From Rhodoferax sp. U2-2l (GTDB lineage Bacteria > Pseudomonadota > Gammaproteobacteria > Burkholderiales > Burkholderiaceae_C): 64,000 bases of DNA. Below are positions 1 through 7,709 of the stretch, one piece after another. Under the pieces are notes generated by a model. It did not search any database, was not told the DNA's origin, and saw only the letters and a program-made list of their open reading frames with translations. The stretch is taken from the NCBI RefSeq assembly GCF_020594515.1, contig NZ_JAJCTH010000011.1:89326-153325 (forward strand), written 5' to 3'. The translations under genes were made by a program, and so were the position numbers. Positions within the stretch are counted from its first letter, which is position 1. Each line of letters starts with the position of its first letter.

Positions 1-795
<795 letters not shown>

Positions 796-818
796 GCGGC
801 CTCAAGCTCTAACAAAAC

Positions 819-855
819 AAAGCCCGCCAAGTGGAAGCTTGGAGGGCTTTTTTGT
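819..855 (+). terminator. Rho-independent terminator after argG
   Basis: AAGCCCGCCAAG pairs imperfectly with CTTGGAGGGCTT across a short loop, followed by a run of T. It sits 24 bp after the argG stop. The hairpin could also stop hsdM transcription arriving from the other side, but the T run favours the plus strand. Confidence 0.8.
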
Positions 856-877
856 GCTTCCTACATATCAAGCGGGC

Positions 878-2497
878 TCAGGACAGCGGCTTCAAACCCA
901 GCTCTGCCAAAAAACCGTTGTGCTTTTGTTTGGCCGCCGCAATGTCTTTTTCAATCTGGACCAAGTCGGCGTGTGTCGCGGCCAGGTCAATCTCCGCCTC
1001 ACCTACCGCCGTGCTGATGTAGCGCGAGATGTTCAGGTTGAACTCGTTCTTCTCAATCTCGGCCATTCCCACCCTGCGTGAGTAACGTGCCTCTTCCTCG
1101 CGGAACTGGTACGTCTTGATGATTTTGGCGATGTTCTCACCTGTCAGCTGGTTCTGGCGCTTGCCTTTGACGAAGTGCTCTGCCGCATTGATGAACAACA
1201 CGTCATCCGGCTTTTTGCACTTCTTCAACACCAGGATGCACACCGGAATACCTGTGGAATAAAACAGATTGGACGGCAGCCCAATCACTGTGTCGATGTG
1301 GCCGTCCTTCAGCAGCTTGGTGCGGATGCGTTCTTCCGCCCCGCCACGGAACAGCACACCATGCGGCAAGATGATGGCCATCACGCCTTCGTCTTTCAAG
1401 AAGTGAAAGCCGTGCAGCAAAAATGCAAAGTCCGCGGCCGACTTGGGCGCCAGGCCATGGTTTTTGAAGCGCACGTCGTCCGCCAACGCGTCGGTCGGCT
1501 CCCAGCGGTAGCTGAACGGCGGATTGGCCACAATGGCATCAAACGCAGGCTTTTTGGCCGGGTTCAGCTCCCGCAAGATGTCCCAATCGTTGGTCAGCGT
1601 GTCACCGTGGAAGATATCAAACTCGGTGTCTTTCACCCCGTGCAACAGCATGTTCATACGCGCCAAGTTGTAGGTGGTGATGTTCTTCTCTTGGCCGTAA
1701 ATCTTGCCAATGCCATGCGGCCCCATGCGCTTGCGCACGTTCAGCAACAGCGAGCCAGACCCGCAGGCAAAGTCCATCACACTCTCCAGTCGCTGCTTGG
1801 GGCCGGTTTTGGGCTCCTGGCTGTCCAGCGTCACGATGGCTGAGAGGATGTCCGAGATTTGCTGTGGCGTGTAAAACTCACCCGCCTTCTTGCCCGAGCC
1901 CGCAGCAAACTGACCAATCAGGTACTCATACGCATCACCCAGCGCGTCCATTTCTTTGGAGAACTCGGCCAGTCCATCGGCAATCTTCTGGATGATGGTG
2001 CAGAGCTTGGTATTGCGATCGGTGTACGTCTTACCCAGCTTGGACGAACCCAGGTCAATTTCAGAAAACAAGCCTTGAAACGTGCTCTCAAAAGACTCGT
2101 TCTCAATGTATTTGAAGCCCGCCTGCAGCGTGTTGAGCAGCTCATCACTTTGGGTGCGCGCCATATTGGCAATGCTGCTCCACAAGTGCTGCGGCTGGAC
2201 CACGTAGTGCACCTTGCGGCGCATTTGTTTTTCAAACGCCGTGATATCCGCCGGGTTGTTGGCGTACCACAACGCCAGCGGCACGGGGCGCGCACTGTTG
2301 TCGTCTTTCTGTTCCACCGTGGGGTAGTCACTGCCCAACTCCTTCTTGGCCGCCGCCTCGTAGTTGTCAGACAGGTAGCGCAGGAACAGGAAGGACAGCA
2401 TGTAGTCGCGGAAGTCATCCGCATCCATCGCGCCGCGTAATTGGTCGGCAATCGCCCACAGGGTGTTGCCCAGTTGTTTTTGGTTGTGTTCGGTCAT
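878..2497 (-). CDS. hsdM: Type I restriction-modification system, DNA methyltransferase (M) subunit
   Basis: N6-adenine methyltransferase subunit that works with HsdS to protect the host's recognition sites and with HsdR for restriction. 539 aa, normal for HsdM. An N-terminal helical HsdM_N domain covers about residues 1-170. The SAM-binding motif DFACGSGSLLL is at 242-252 and the catalytic motif NPPF at 325-328. The start ATG overlaps the stop of the upstream 66-aa ORF as ATGA, so the two are probably translationally coupled. Oddly, hsdM is the last gene of the island, separated from hsdS by prrC, a zeta-like kinase gene and the 66-aa ORF. In most type I loci hsdM is directly beside hsdS. 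Confidence 0.95.
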   Translation of the reverse strand: MTEHNQKQLGNTLWAIADQLRGAMDADDFRDYMLSFLFLRYLSDNYEAAAKKELGSDYPTVEQKDDNSARPVPLALWYANNPADITAFEKQMRRKVHYVVQPQHLWSSIANMARTQSDELLNTLQAGFKYIENESFESTFQGLFSEIDLGSSKLGKTYTDRNTKLCTIIQKIADGLAEFSKEMDALGDAYEYLIGQFAAGSGKKAGEFYTPQQISDILSAIVTLDSQEPKTGPKQRLESVMDFACGSGSLLLNVRKRMGPHGIGKIYGQEKNITTYNLARMNMLLHGVKDTEFDIFHGDTLTNDWDILRELNPAKKPAFDAIVANPPFSYRWEPTDALADDVRFKNHGLAPKSAADFAFLLHGFHFLKDEGVMAIILPHGVLFRGGAEERIRTKLLKDGHIDTVIGLPSNLFYSTGIPVCILVLKKCKKPDDVLFINAAEHFVKGKRQNQLTGENIAKIIKTYQFREEEARYSRRVGMAEIEKNEFNLNISRYISTAVGEAEIDLAATHADLVQIEKDIAAAKQKHNGFLAELGLKPLS

Positions 2498-2694
2498 TTA
2501 GGTCTGCTTTTTGCGGCTTCTTGCAGCACGAGGTCTGAGGCGGAAATGCGTTGCAAGCGCCCATCTTTCATGATGACCAGATGGGTATTGGTTTGCATCG
2601 CCGTCTTGCGGGCCGATTGGGCCGCACGGCGCAGCGCACCCAGGGCAGCGCGCACATCCGGGTCTTTGGCTTTGGCCAAGTCGTTGGCATTCAT
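2494..2694 (-). CDS. 66-aa protein coupled to the zeta-like kinase (unknown function)
   Basis: I do not recognise this family. It is a small charged protein, 66 aa. The first half is alanine/arginine-rich and probably helical (ALGALRRAAQSARKTA). The second half contains a short strand-like segment (HLVIMKDGRLQRIS). Its start overlaps the stop of the zeta-like gene (ATGA at 2691-2694) and its stop overlaps the hsdM start (ATGA at 2494-2497), so it lies in a tightly coupled three-gene unit. A partner or antitoxin role for the kinase is inference from position only. Classical epsilon antitoxins precede zeta, whereas this ORF follows. Confidence 0.7.
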   Translation of the reverse strand: MNANDLAKAKDPDVRAALGALRRAAQSARKTAMQTNTHLVIMKDGRLQRISASDLVLQEAAKSRPK

Positions 2695-3209
2695 TGGTTT
2701 TCACCCCATTGCAAAAGTGCTGGCTCTTCGCCAACGTTGTCAAATTCCGCCCATGCATCCACTGCGGACTTGTAGGCATTTTCAAAGTTGTGCAGACCTG
2801 CAACAAAACGACGACGAATCACATCCTCCGGAATATGGTGTCCGCCTTGCTGCACGCGCTCTGCCACGCGCGCAATAGCCGTCTGTGCATCGGGCAGGCG
2901 CAGAAAAAACAGGCTGACGTGGTAGCCAAGTGCCCGCCATTGCCCAATACGCCCCACGTAGGCCAGCCCTGCCAGCGTGGTTTCAAACGCAAAGCTCTCG
3001 CCCTTGCGCACACATTCATCCATTTCCAAGAGCATCAAACGCCCCGCCTTGATAGCCGCTTGCTCGGGCGCAAAAGGGGACAAACCTGCGGCAATCAGAT
3101 CGGCGTTGATAAAGCGCTGGCACTGTGCTTCTTGTGGCAGGAACGACCGGGCAAACGTGGTTTTGCCTGCCCCATTTGGCCCGGCGATGATGATGATTTT
3201 TTTCGTCAT
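2691..3209 (-). CDS. Zeta-toxin-like P-loop kinase/ATPase
   Basis: 172 aa with a perfect N-terminal Walker A, AGPNGAGKTTFA (about residues 9-20), followed by FINADLIAAGLSPF, the layout of zeta-toxin-family P-loop kinases. True zeta toxins phosphorylate UDP-N-acetylglucosamine and block peptidoglycan synthesis. Many family members in defence islands have unproven substrates, so toxicity here is inference. It is the first gene of the zeta / 66-aa / hsdM unit. A 139-bp gap separates it from prrC, and that gap carries an 11-bp inverted repeat that could be an operator. No recognisable epsilon antitoxin is present. It could instead be a generic AAA ATPase partner of the restriction system. Confidence 0.8.
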   Translation of the reverse strand: MTKKIIIIAGPNGAGKTTFARSFLPQEAQCQRFINADLIAAGLSPFAPEQAAIKAGRLMLLEMDECVRKGESFAFETTLAGLAYVGRIGQWRALGYHVSLFFLRLPDAQTAIARVAERVQQGGHHIPEDVIRRRFVAGLHNFENAYKSAVDAWAEFDNVGEEPALLQWGENQ

Positions 3210-3284
3210 TTTGCAAGCTCGCCTTTTCCGCAGGTCTGAACTGTCAAGAATTCCTTGCCAGTTGCCCAGCTACCTGTCGTAACT

Positions 3285-3313
3285 TCAGTTGTCAACCAAT
3301 GCTTGACAACTGA
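3285..3313. promoter_or_regulatory. 11-bp inverted repeat, putative operator upstream of zeta-66aa-hsdM
   Basis: TCAGTTGTCAA (3285-3295), 7-nt spacer, TTGACAACTGA (3303-3313): a perfect 11-bp palindrome in the only sizeable gap inside the island. On the minus strand one arm carries TTGACA with TAGCTG 17 bp downstream, a weak -35/-10 pair. No T run follows in either direction, so an operator is more likely than a terminator. A further TTGACA-like half site (TGTCAA) lies at 3242-3247. Confidence 0.5.
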
Positions 3314-3348
3314 TATGCCACATTTCCAGTCGTAGAGGAGTACGTCAA

Positions 3349-4539
3349 TCATGCAGCAGCCCCTTCAGCTTTCTTCTTGGTTGGGGATTCAAAGACGTCG
3401 GGTAGCACAAATTCATAGCGACCCAAAAACGCATCAAGAATCTGTCTGAATAATTTCTTGTTGTCATCCACCATCTCCAAGGGCTGGTAGATATCGTACT
3501 TGCCGTGGCTTAGCAGGTTGAGTGCGCGAGAAAAAAGGTCCGCATCATCCAGCCCATGAATGCAGGCAGAAAAATCGTCGCGACCGAAAAAGGTAGCGGT
3601 CTTCTCCAAAATGCTACGCAGCATGTTGAAGTGGTAGGTGTAAAGCGTGCCGCCCTGAGATGCCTTTTGAAGCTCTGCCAACATCGAGACATGGTGAAAA
3701 AACGGCGTATCGTCCGTGGCGCGCAGCGTGTAGATGGTGCCGCGCTCAGGCCGTTGCAGCAAGTACTTCTTGTGCGCATCCTTCTTTACCTCATTGCACA
3801 CCACATTGAAGAACAAGGCGTGGTGGGATGACACCACGGCCTTGATGGGCGCAGGCACCATGCGTGGTGGGTTATCAGCCTGCCCAGGCCCGTCGGCTAC
3901 CACGGCTTCAGGTCGGGTTCTGCTCTTGGCCTTGCGCAGCAGCTTGGCCAAATCGCTGGCCACAGCTATGGCGTTGTTGTCGTCCAGCGAGGTGATGGGG
4001 TCGTCAATGTAAAGGTATTTAACCCATGCATAGGTTTCCAGCCCGTCAATGACACGCTCACAAATCGCCATGAACAGGCACCAGATGAAGATGTTCTCTT
4101 CACCACGCGACACCTTGATGTGGCGCTCCTCTTCACTTTTGCGAAAGCTGATGGTCCATTTGTCGTAATCAATGTCGAACAGAAAGTCTGCATACCGTCC
4201 CAGGTAGTGGCCAATGCGCTCATCCAGGGCCAAGTCCTTCACGCCCTTGAAAAACTTGGAATCTGCATTGATGTGCAGCCGCCGCTCTTTGTCTTGATCC
4301 AGGTCGTTGTCCCAGTAGAACAGGTCTTCGGTAAAGGCGTTGAAATACAACGTGTCGGGCTGGCCCTTATTTTTGCGCTTGCCTGCATCCTTGAACTCCA
4401 TGGAGAGCCGGGTTTTGCCCGTGCCGTTGTAGGCATAGAGCAGCACAAAGTCCTGGCTGCCACCATTCAAGTCATCGCGCAGCCGGGCAGCGAGCCTGCG
4501 CAAGCTGGTGAAGCGGTGAATCTTGATCTTCTCGCTCAT
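3349..4539 (-). CDS. prrC: PrrC-type anticodon nuclease
   Basis: Suicide tRNA nuclease normally kept silent by an associated type I restriction complex and released when a phage disables that complex. The E. coli enzyme cuts tRNA-Lys. 396 aa, the length I recall for E. coli PrrC. The N-terminal ATPase has a P-loop YNGTGKT (37-43), a block NAFTEDLFYWDNDL (67-80) that I remember as nearly identical in E. coli PrrC, a signature-like VSRGEEN (143-149) and Walker B YIDDPITSLDD (177-187). The C-terminal nuclease triad is intact: R308 and E312 in LRSILEK, and H345 in LLSHGK, matching E. coli R320/E324/H356 in order and spacing. It overlaps hsdS by ATGA, so it is made with the specificity subunit. 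No zinc hook, so it is not RloC. Confidence 0.93.
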   Translation of the reverse strand: MSEKIKIHRFTSLRRLAARLRDDLNGGSQDFVLLYAYNGTGKTRLSMEFKDAGKRKNKGQPDTLYFNAFTEDLFYWDNDLDQDKERRLHINADSKFFKGVKDLALDERIGHYLGRYADFLFDIDYDKWTISFRKSEEERHIKVSRGEENIFIWCLFMAICERVIDGLETYAWVKYLYIDDPITSLDDNNAIAVASDLAKLLRKAKSRTRPEAVVADGPGQADNPPRMVPAPIKAVVSSHHALFFNVVCNEVKKDAHKKYLLQRPERGTIYTLRATDDTPFFHHVSMLAELQKASQGGTLYTYHFNMLRSILEKTATFFGRDDFSACIHGLDDADLFSRALNLLSHGKYDIYQPLEMVDDNKKLFRQILDAFLGRYEFVLPDVFESPTKKKAEGAAA

Positions 4540-5786
4540 CCCTCAACTGCCTCCACCGAGGGGAAGAGCTGCTGCATCAGCCCTTTTTTGTGGGTCTTGA
4601 GGGTGTCGAGCTCTTGGTTGGTGGTGGTGAGGAGGGCGTCGAGGGAGATTAGGCAGTCGGCGATTCGCTGTTGCTCACGCAAGGGCGGCACTGATATGCA
4701 CAACTCTTTGAAAAAGGGAAGGCCGATGGTCTTGATCGTGCTACCCGTGGCTATCCGTTCAAAAATAGGCTTCATTAGCTGAAGCAAGTAATACAAAAAC
4801 CAATTTACTAGTTTTTGATCATCACAAACCCAGACAATGAAATGCTGGCTAACCGCCATGGGCACAGCCATGACAGCACTTTTGCCAACACCCGCATCAC
4901 GACTAATTAGCACCGTACCTGCGGGATGCAGTACCGCTGACGAGTTCTCAATACCTTGTTTGGAAATTTCTATCTTGGTAGTCGAAATCAATCCTGCATC
5001 CAAATGCTTCGAATCGGCAAGAGAAACCCATTTGATGCCTCCGTCGTAATACTCTGAACTGCTTTTGCTGGGTGTATGGCCAGAGCCTCTTTTGGCCAAG
5101 TCTTCAAGCTTCCTAAGCTCCCACTCCCCCGCACCCCGAAAATCAGGAAACCGCAGGCGCGGTTGGGTTTCACCTTCGCGGGGGAAAAGCTGCTGCATCA
5201 GCCCTTTTTTATGGGTCTTGAGCGCGTCCACTTTGCGGGCCTGCGCGGCGATCAGTTCGTCCAAGGAACTCAGACAGTCGGCGATTTTTTTCTGTTCTTC
5301 TGGTGATGGGACGGGAATTCGTAATTCTGAAAACTGCTTGTAGCTGATCATCTTCCCGTCGCGAAGACCTTCCAGATTTTTTGTGAGGATTTGAATGAAT
5401 CTGTCAGTCTTCAGGTAATGCCTGAAATATGCATCGTTTCCTTGACCGCGCCGCCGAAGGATGACGTAAGCCGGACTGCATATTCCCTTGTATTGCGAGT
5501 ACTCAATGCCGCCCTGAAACGACCTGAGGCTGATGATGAAATCACCTACCTGAACTACCTTGTAACTTTCGATGCTTTTTTCAGACACCGATACGTGATA
5601 GTCAATCATGTGTCTGGGGATCGCGCCATATTCTTGGGTAATCGCCAATACGGGAAGACCGGGCTCGGGGTTCTTATCGCTTATCTGCTTGAACAGGTTA
5701 TCGCCAAATTGTTCGCTCCACCCATCCGCATCCCGAAACGCCGGAAACCGCAGCTTCGGCACCAAGTTGGTTTTTTCTCGTTTCAT
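4536..5786 (-). CDS. hsdS: Type I restriction-modification system, specificity (S) subunit
   Basis: Recognises the bipartite DNA target for the HsdM and HsdR subunits. 416 aa with two target-recognition domains (about residues 10-160 and 210-370). Each ends in a conserved helical spacer containing QKKIADCLSSLDELIAAQ or QQRIADCLISLDALLTT and then the identical peptide KTHKKGLMQQLFP. The repeated peptide is encoded by a 41-bp DNA repeat that is 39/41 identical. The start overlaps the KilA-N gene stop and the stop overlaps the prrC start, both as ATGA. The first domain would read one half-site and the second the other. The actual target cannot be predicted here. Confidence 0.94.
   Translation of the reverse strand: MKREKTNLVPKLRFPAFRDADGWSEQFGDNLFKQISDKNPEPGLPVLAITQEYGAIPRHMIDYHVSVSEKSIESYKVVQVGDFIISLRSFQGGIEYSQYKGICSPAYVILRRRGQGNDAYFRHYLKTDRFIQILTKNLEGLRDGKMISYKQFSELRIPVPSPEEQKKIADCLSSLDELIAAQARKVDALKTHKKGLMQQLFPREGETQPRLRFPDFRGAGEWELRKLEDLAKRGSGHTPSKSSSEYYDGGIKWVSLADSKHLDAGLISTTKIEISKQGIENSSAVLHPAGTVLISRDAGVGKSAVMAVPMAVSQHFIVWVCDDQKLVNWFLYYLLQLMKPIFERIATGSTIKTIGLPFFKELCISVPPLREQQRIADCLISLDALLTTTNQELDTLKTHKKGLMQQLFPSVEAVEG
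4561..4601. repeat. Intragenic 41-bp direct repeat in hsdS, copy 1
   Basis: Encodes the C-terminal KTHKKGLMQQLFP spacer. 39 of 41 bases match the copy at 5182-5222 (differences at one A/G near the start and one G/A in the middle). Recombination between the copies would delete or exchange one target-recognition domain. Confidence 0.85.
5182..5222. repeat. Intragenic 41-bp direct repeat in hsdS, copy 2
   Basis: Encodes the central KTHKKGLMQQLFP spacer of HsdS. Same orientation as the copy at 4561-4601, 621 bp apart, which is a whole number of codons (207), so deletion between the copies would keep the reading frame. Confidence 0.85.
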
Positions 5787-6613
5787 GATGCCAGTCTCTT
5801 CATATGGTGGTCAGCCAACAAACTACGCATTTGCGTGATGGCAATGTCGTTAAGCTTGAGTAGGCGCTCTGGTGCGGGCAACCCTTGGCGGATGAAGACG
5901 GCGTTGAGGCTTTCCAGATTGGTGAGCACCACCAATTGCTCCAGCGTGGCGTTGTCGCGCTGGTTACCTTGGGCGTCGGGATGGCTGTCTTGCCACTGTT
6001 TGGCGGTTTGCCCAAAGAGGGCCACATTCAGCAAGTCGGCCTCGCTGGCGTAGACATGGCTGGCCTGGATTTTGGTGATGGTGGGTGGAACCAAGGTTTC
6101 TTTGATGGCATCGGTGTGGATGCGGTAATTGATTTTGGACAGGGTGCGCTGCAAGTTCCAGCCGAGTTGGAGGCGGCTGCTTTCTTCTTCTTTGAGACGG
6201 CGGAACTCTTTGACCAGGTAAATCTTGAACTCGGGGCTGATCCACATGCCGAATTCAAAGGCAATATCGGGGTGCGCGTACGTGCCGCCATAGCGCCCTG
6301 CAGTCGCTTTAAGTCCAACCGCTCCCGTCTTTTCAACCCATTCTTTGACGCTGATTTTGTAGCTGTTGAGGCCTGCCTGACTTTTAATTGTGGCGAATTC
6401 GCCGTAATTAAAAGCAGGGTTGTAGATGGACTCCCAAATGCCCAAGAACTCGACCGTATTGCGGTTGCGCAGCCAATCTGAGATGAAAAAGTCACCGTCT
6501 TTCGCGCGCAGCATGTCGGTGAGCGAGATGTAGTCGCCTTGAGGCGACGTGACTACCGCTACGCTGGTGCCCTGGATGTCCAGGGTGCTGGTCTTGGTTG
6601 TTCTGCGGTTCAT
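5783..6613 (-). CDS. KilA-N domain protein
   Basis: 276 aa. The first half looks like a KilA-N DNA-binding domain: DYISLTDMLRAKDGDFFISDWLRNRNTVEFLG, in pieces such as ISLTDMLRAKDG and DWLRNRNTVEFLG, then TGAVGLKATAGRYGGTYAHPDIAFEFGMW. KilA-N domains occur in phage antirepressors and in proteins carried by type I restriction loci; the biochemical role there is not established. The C-terminal part is helical and has no motif I can name. It sits between the 118-aa ORF and hsdS with ATGA overlaps on both sides, so it is co-translated with the specificity subunit. A regulatory or anti-phage sensing role is inference. Confidence 0.85.
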   Translation of the reverse strand: MNRRTTKTSTLDIQGTSVAVVTSPQGDYISLTDMLRAKDGDFFISDWLRNRNTVEFLGIWESIYNPAFNYGEFATIKSQAGLNSYKISVKEWVEKTGAVGLKATAGRYGGTYAHPDIAFEFGMWISPEFKIYLVKEFRRLKEEESSRLQLGWNLQRTLSKINYRIHTDAIKETLVPPTITKIQASHVYASEADLLNVALFGQTAKQWQDSHPDAQGNQRDNATLEQLVVLTNLESLNAVFIRQGLPAPERLLKLNDIAITQMRSLLADHHMKRLAS

Positions 6614-6966
6614 GGCTCCCCCTCTGCTGTGTCGTTCTTGTCCTCACCATCCCACATCTCACGGTAGGCATGGATGTAGCTGGCGGTCGCTTGCGGGTCC
6701 AGTTGCCAGTAATGGCGGCACAGGGCTTTGAAGAGAGCAAGTCCTTTGGGTGTGCAAGCGTGATTCAGAAGTTGATCCAGCGTGTGCTCGATCCAGAGGG
6801 CATCGGGGCTGTCGCTGCGCAGGATGGCCTGGACGGTGGGTGCCAGTGCCTCGACGGCCTGTTGGTGAAGTGCCTGCAGTGGGGCCATGGCCGCAGAGAG
6901 CGTATCCAGCAACTCCAGGTAAGGGTCAGCGTTCGGCGCGGTGGCGTGCGGTGGGGGCAAAATCAT
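6610..6966 (-). CDS. 118-aa protein of unknown function in the restriction operon
   Basis: Not recognised. 118 aa, Ala/Leu-rich and likely all-helical, with a proline-rich start (MILPPPHA) and an acidic C-terminus (DGEDKNDTAEGEP). No signal peptide or membrane segment. It is joined by ATGA overlaps to the ATP-binding gene upstream and the KilA-N gene downstream, which supports it being a real gene rather than a chance ORF. Its retention in a compact operon suggests it works with one of these neighbours; nothing more can be said from the sequence. Confidence 0.7.
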   Translation of the reverse strand: MILPPPHATAPNADPYLELLDTLSAAMAPLQALHQQAVEALAPTVQAILRSDSPDALWIEHTLDQLLNHACTPKGLALFKALCRHYWQLDPQATASYIHAYREMWDGEDKNDTAEGEP

Positions 6967-7709
6967 TTCAGCACCCCCCTGCCTTGTTCGGTCAGGCGGT
7001 ATTTCTGCAAACGGCTGTTAGGTTTGTCGGGGATGGTGCGTTCAACCAAGCCTGCCTCTAGCGCAGGTGCCAGATACAGTTTTTCAAAATTGTCTCTGCC
7101 TTTGAGATTTAGCTTTTCCATCAGCTCTTTGCGGCTCCACGAACCTTCACCGACGGCCATGAGAAGCGCTGTGACTTGCCCTGTGACTTGTTCGCCAGCG
7201 GCTTCCCCTTGCCCTTGAGGCCGCCGCACCAGGGCGGTGAATTGGTTACCGCTGACCTCACTGATCAGCTCAATTTGCGGCCATTCGCCCAGCGCCCGGG
7301 AGATGCCGCTGCCCATGCCTCGGTAGGGCAGCAGTCGGAAGGCGTGCTCGCTCAGCGTGGGATTGCGGCGGTTGCTTTTGCCGTGGCGGATGTCGTCAAT
7401 GCTCAGGCTGTCGGGCAAGGGGCCGGGGCTGATGATCTCGATGCGGTCGCGAAACACCAGAATGCGGATGGAGGCGCTGGTGAAGTAGTCGCGGTGGACG
7501 AGCGCATTGACCAGCAGTTCTTGCAGGGCGATTTCAGGCACTTCCAGGATACCCGGCGAGTTGAAGCCCTGGTCACCCTGCACGCGGCGCAGGTTGCGTT
7601 TGATGAAGGCCAGCGCCTCGGTGTATTGAGCATGCAAGGTGCTGCTGACGTCTGGGCCCTGAGGGGACTCCAGCGTTAACACCTCTTCAAGTAGCGCTCT
7701 ACTGCTCAT
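6963..7709 (-). CDS. Short HATPase-type ATP-binding protein, AlbA_2/Schlafen domain missing
   Basis: About 248 aa from an ATG at 7709 (a GTG at 7715 is also possible). It resembles the C-terminal two thirds of the COG2865 family. An ATP-binding HATPase_c_4 region has EIALQELLVNALVHRDY, FRDRIEIISPGPLP and PYRGMGSGISRAL. It is followed by a winged-helix segment (SWSRKELMEKLNLKGRDNFEKLY). Full family members are usually more than 400 aa and begin with a divergent AlbA_2 AAA_4 domain; here only about 25 residues precede the ATP-binding part. It overlaps the end of hsdR by 11 bp and the next gene by ATGA. It may be a remnant of a longer gene or a functional short form; coupling on both sides suggests it is still translated. 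Confidence 0.75.
   Translation of the reverse strand: MSSRALLEEVLTLESPQGPDVSSTLHAQYTEALAFIKRNLRRVQGDQGFNSPGILEVPEIALQELLVNALVHRDYFTSASIRILVFRDRIEIISPGPLPDSLSIDDIRHGKSNRRNPTLSEHAFRLLPYRGMGSGISRALGEWPQIELISEVSGNQFTALVRRPQGQGEAAGEQVTGQVTALLMAVGEGSWSRKELMEKLNLKGRDNFEKLYLAPALEAGLVERTIPDKPNSRLQKYRLTEQGRGVLK

Noticed and set aside
3349..4539. RloC instead of PrrC
   Set aside because: RloC proteins are nearly twice as long and carry a zinc-hook coiled coil; this protein is 396 aa without such an insertion.
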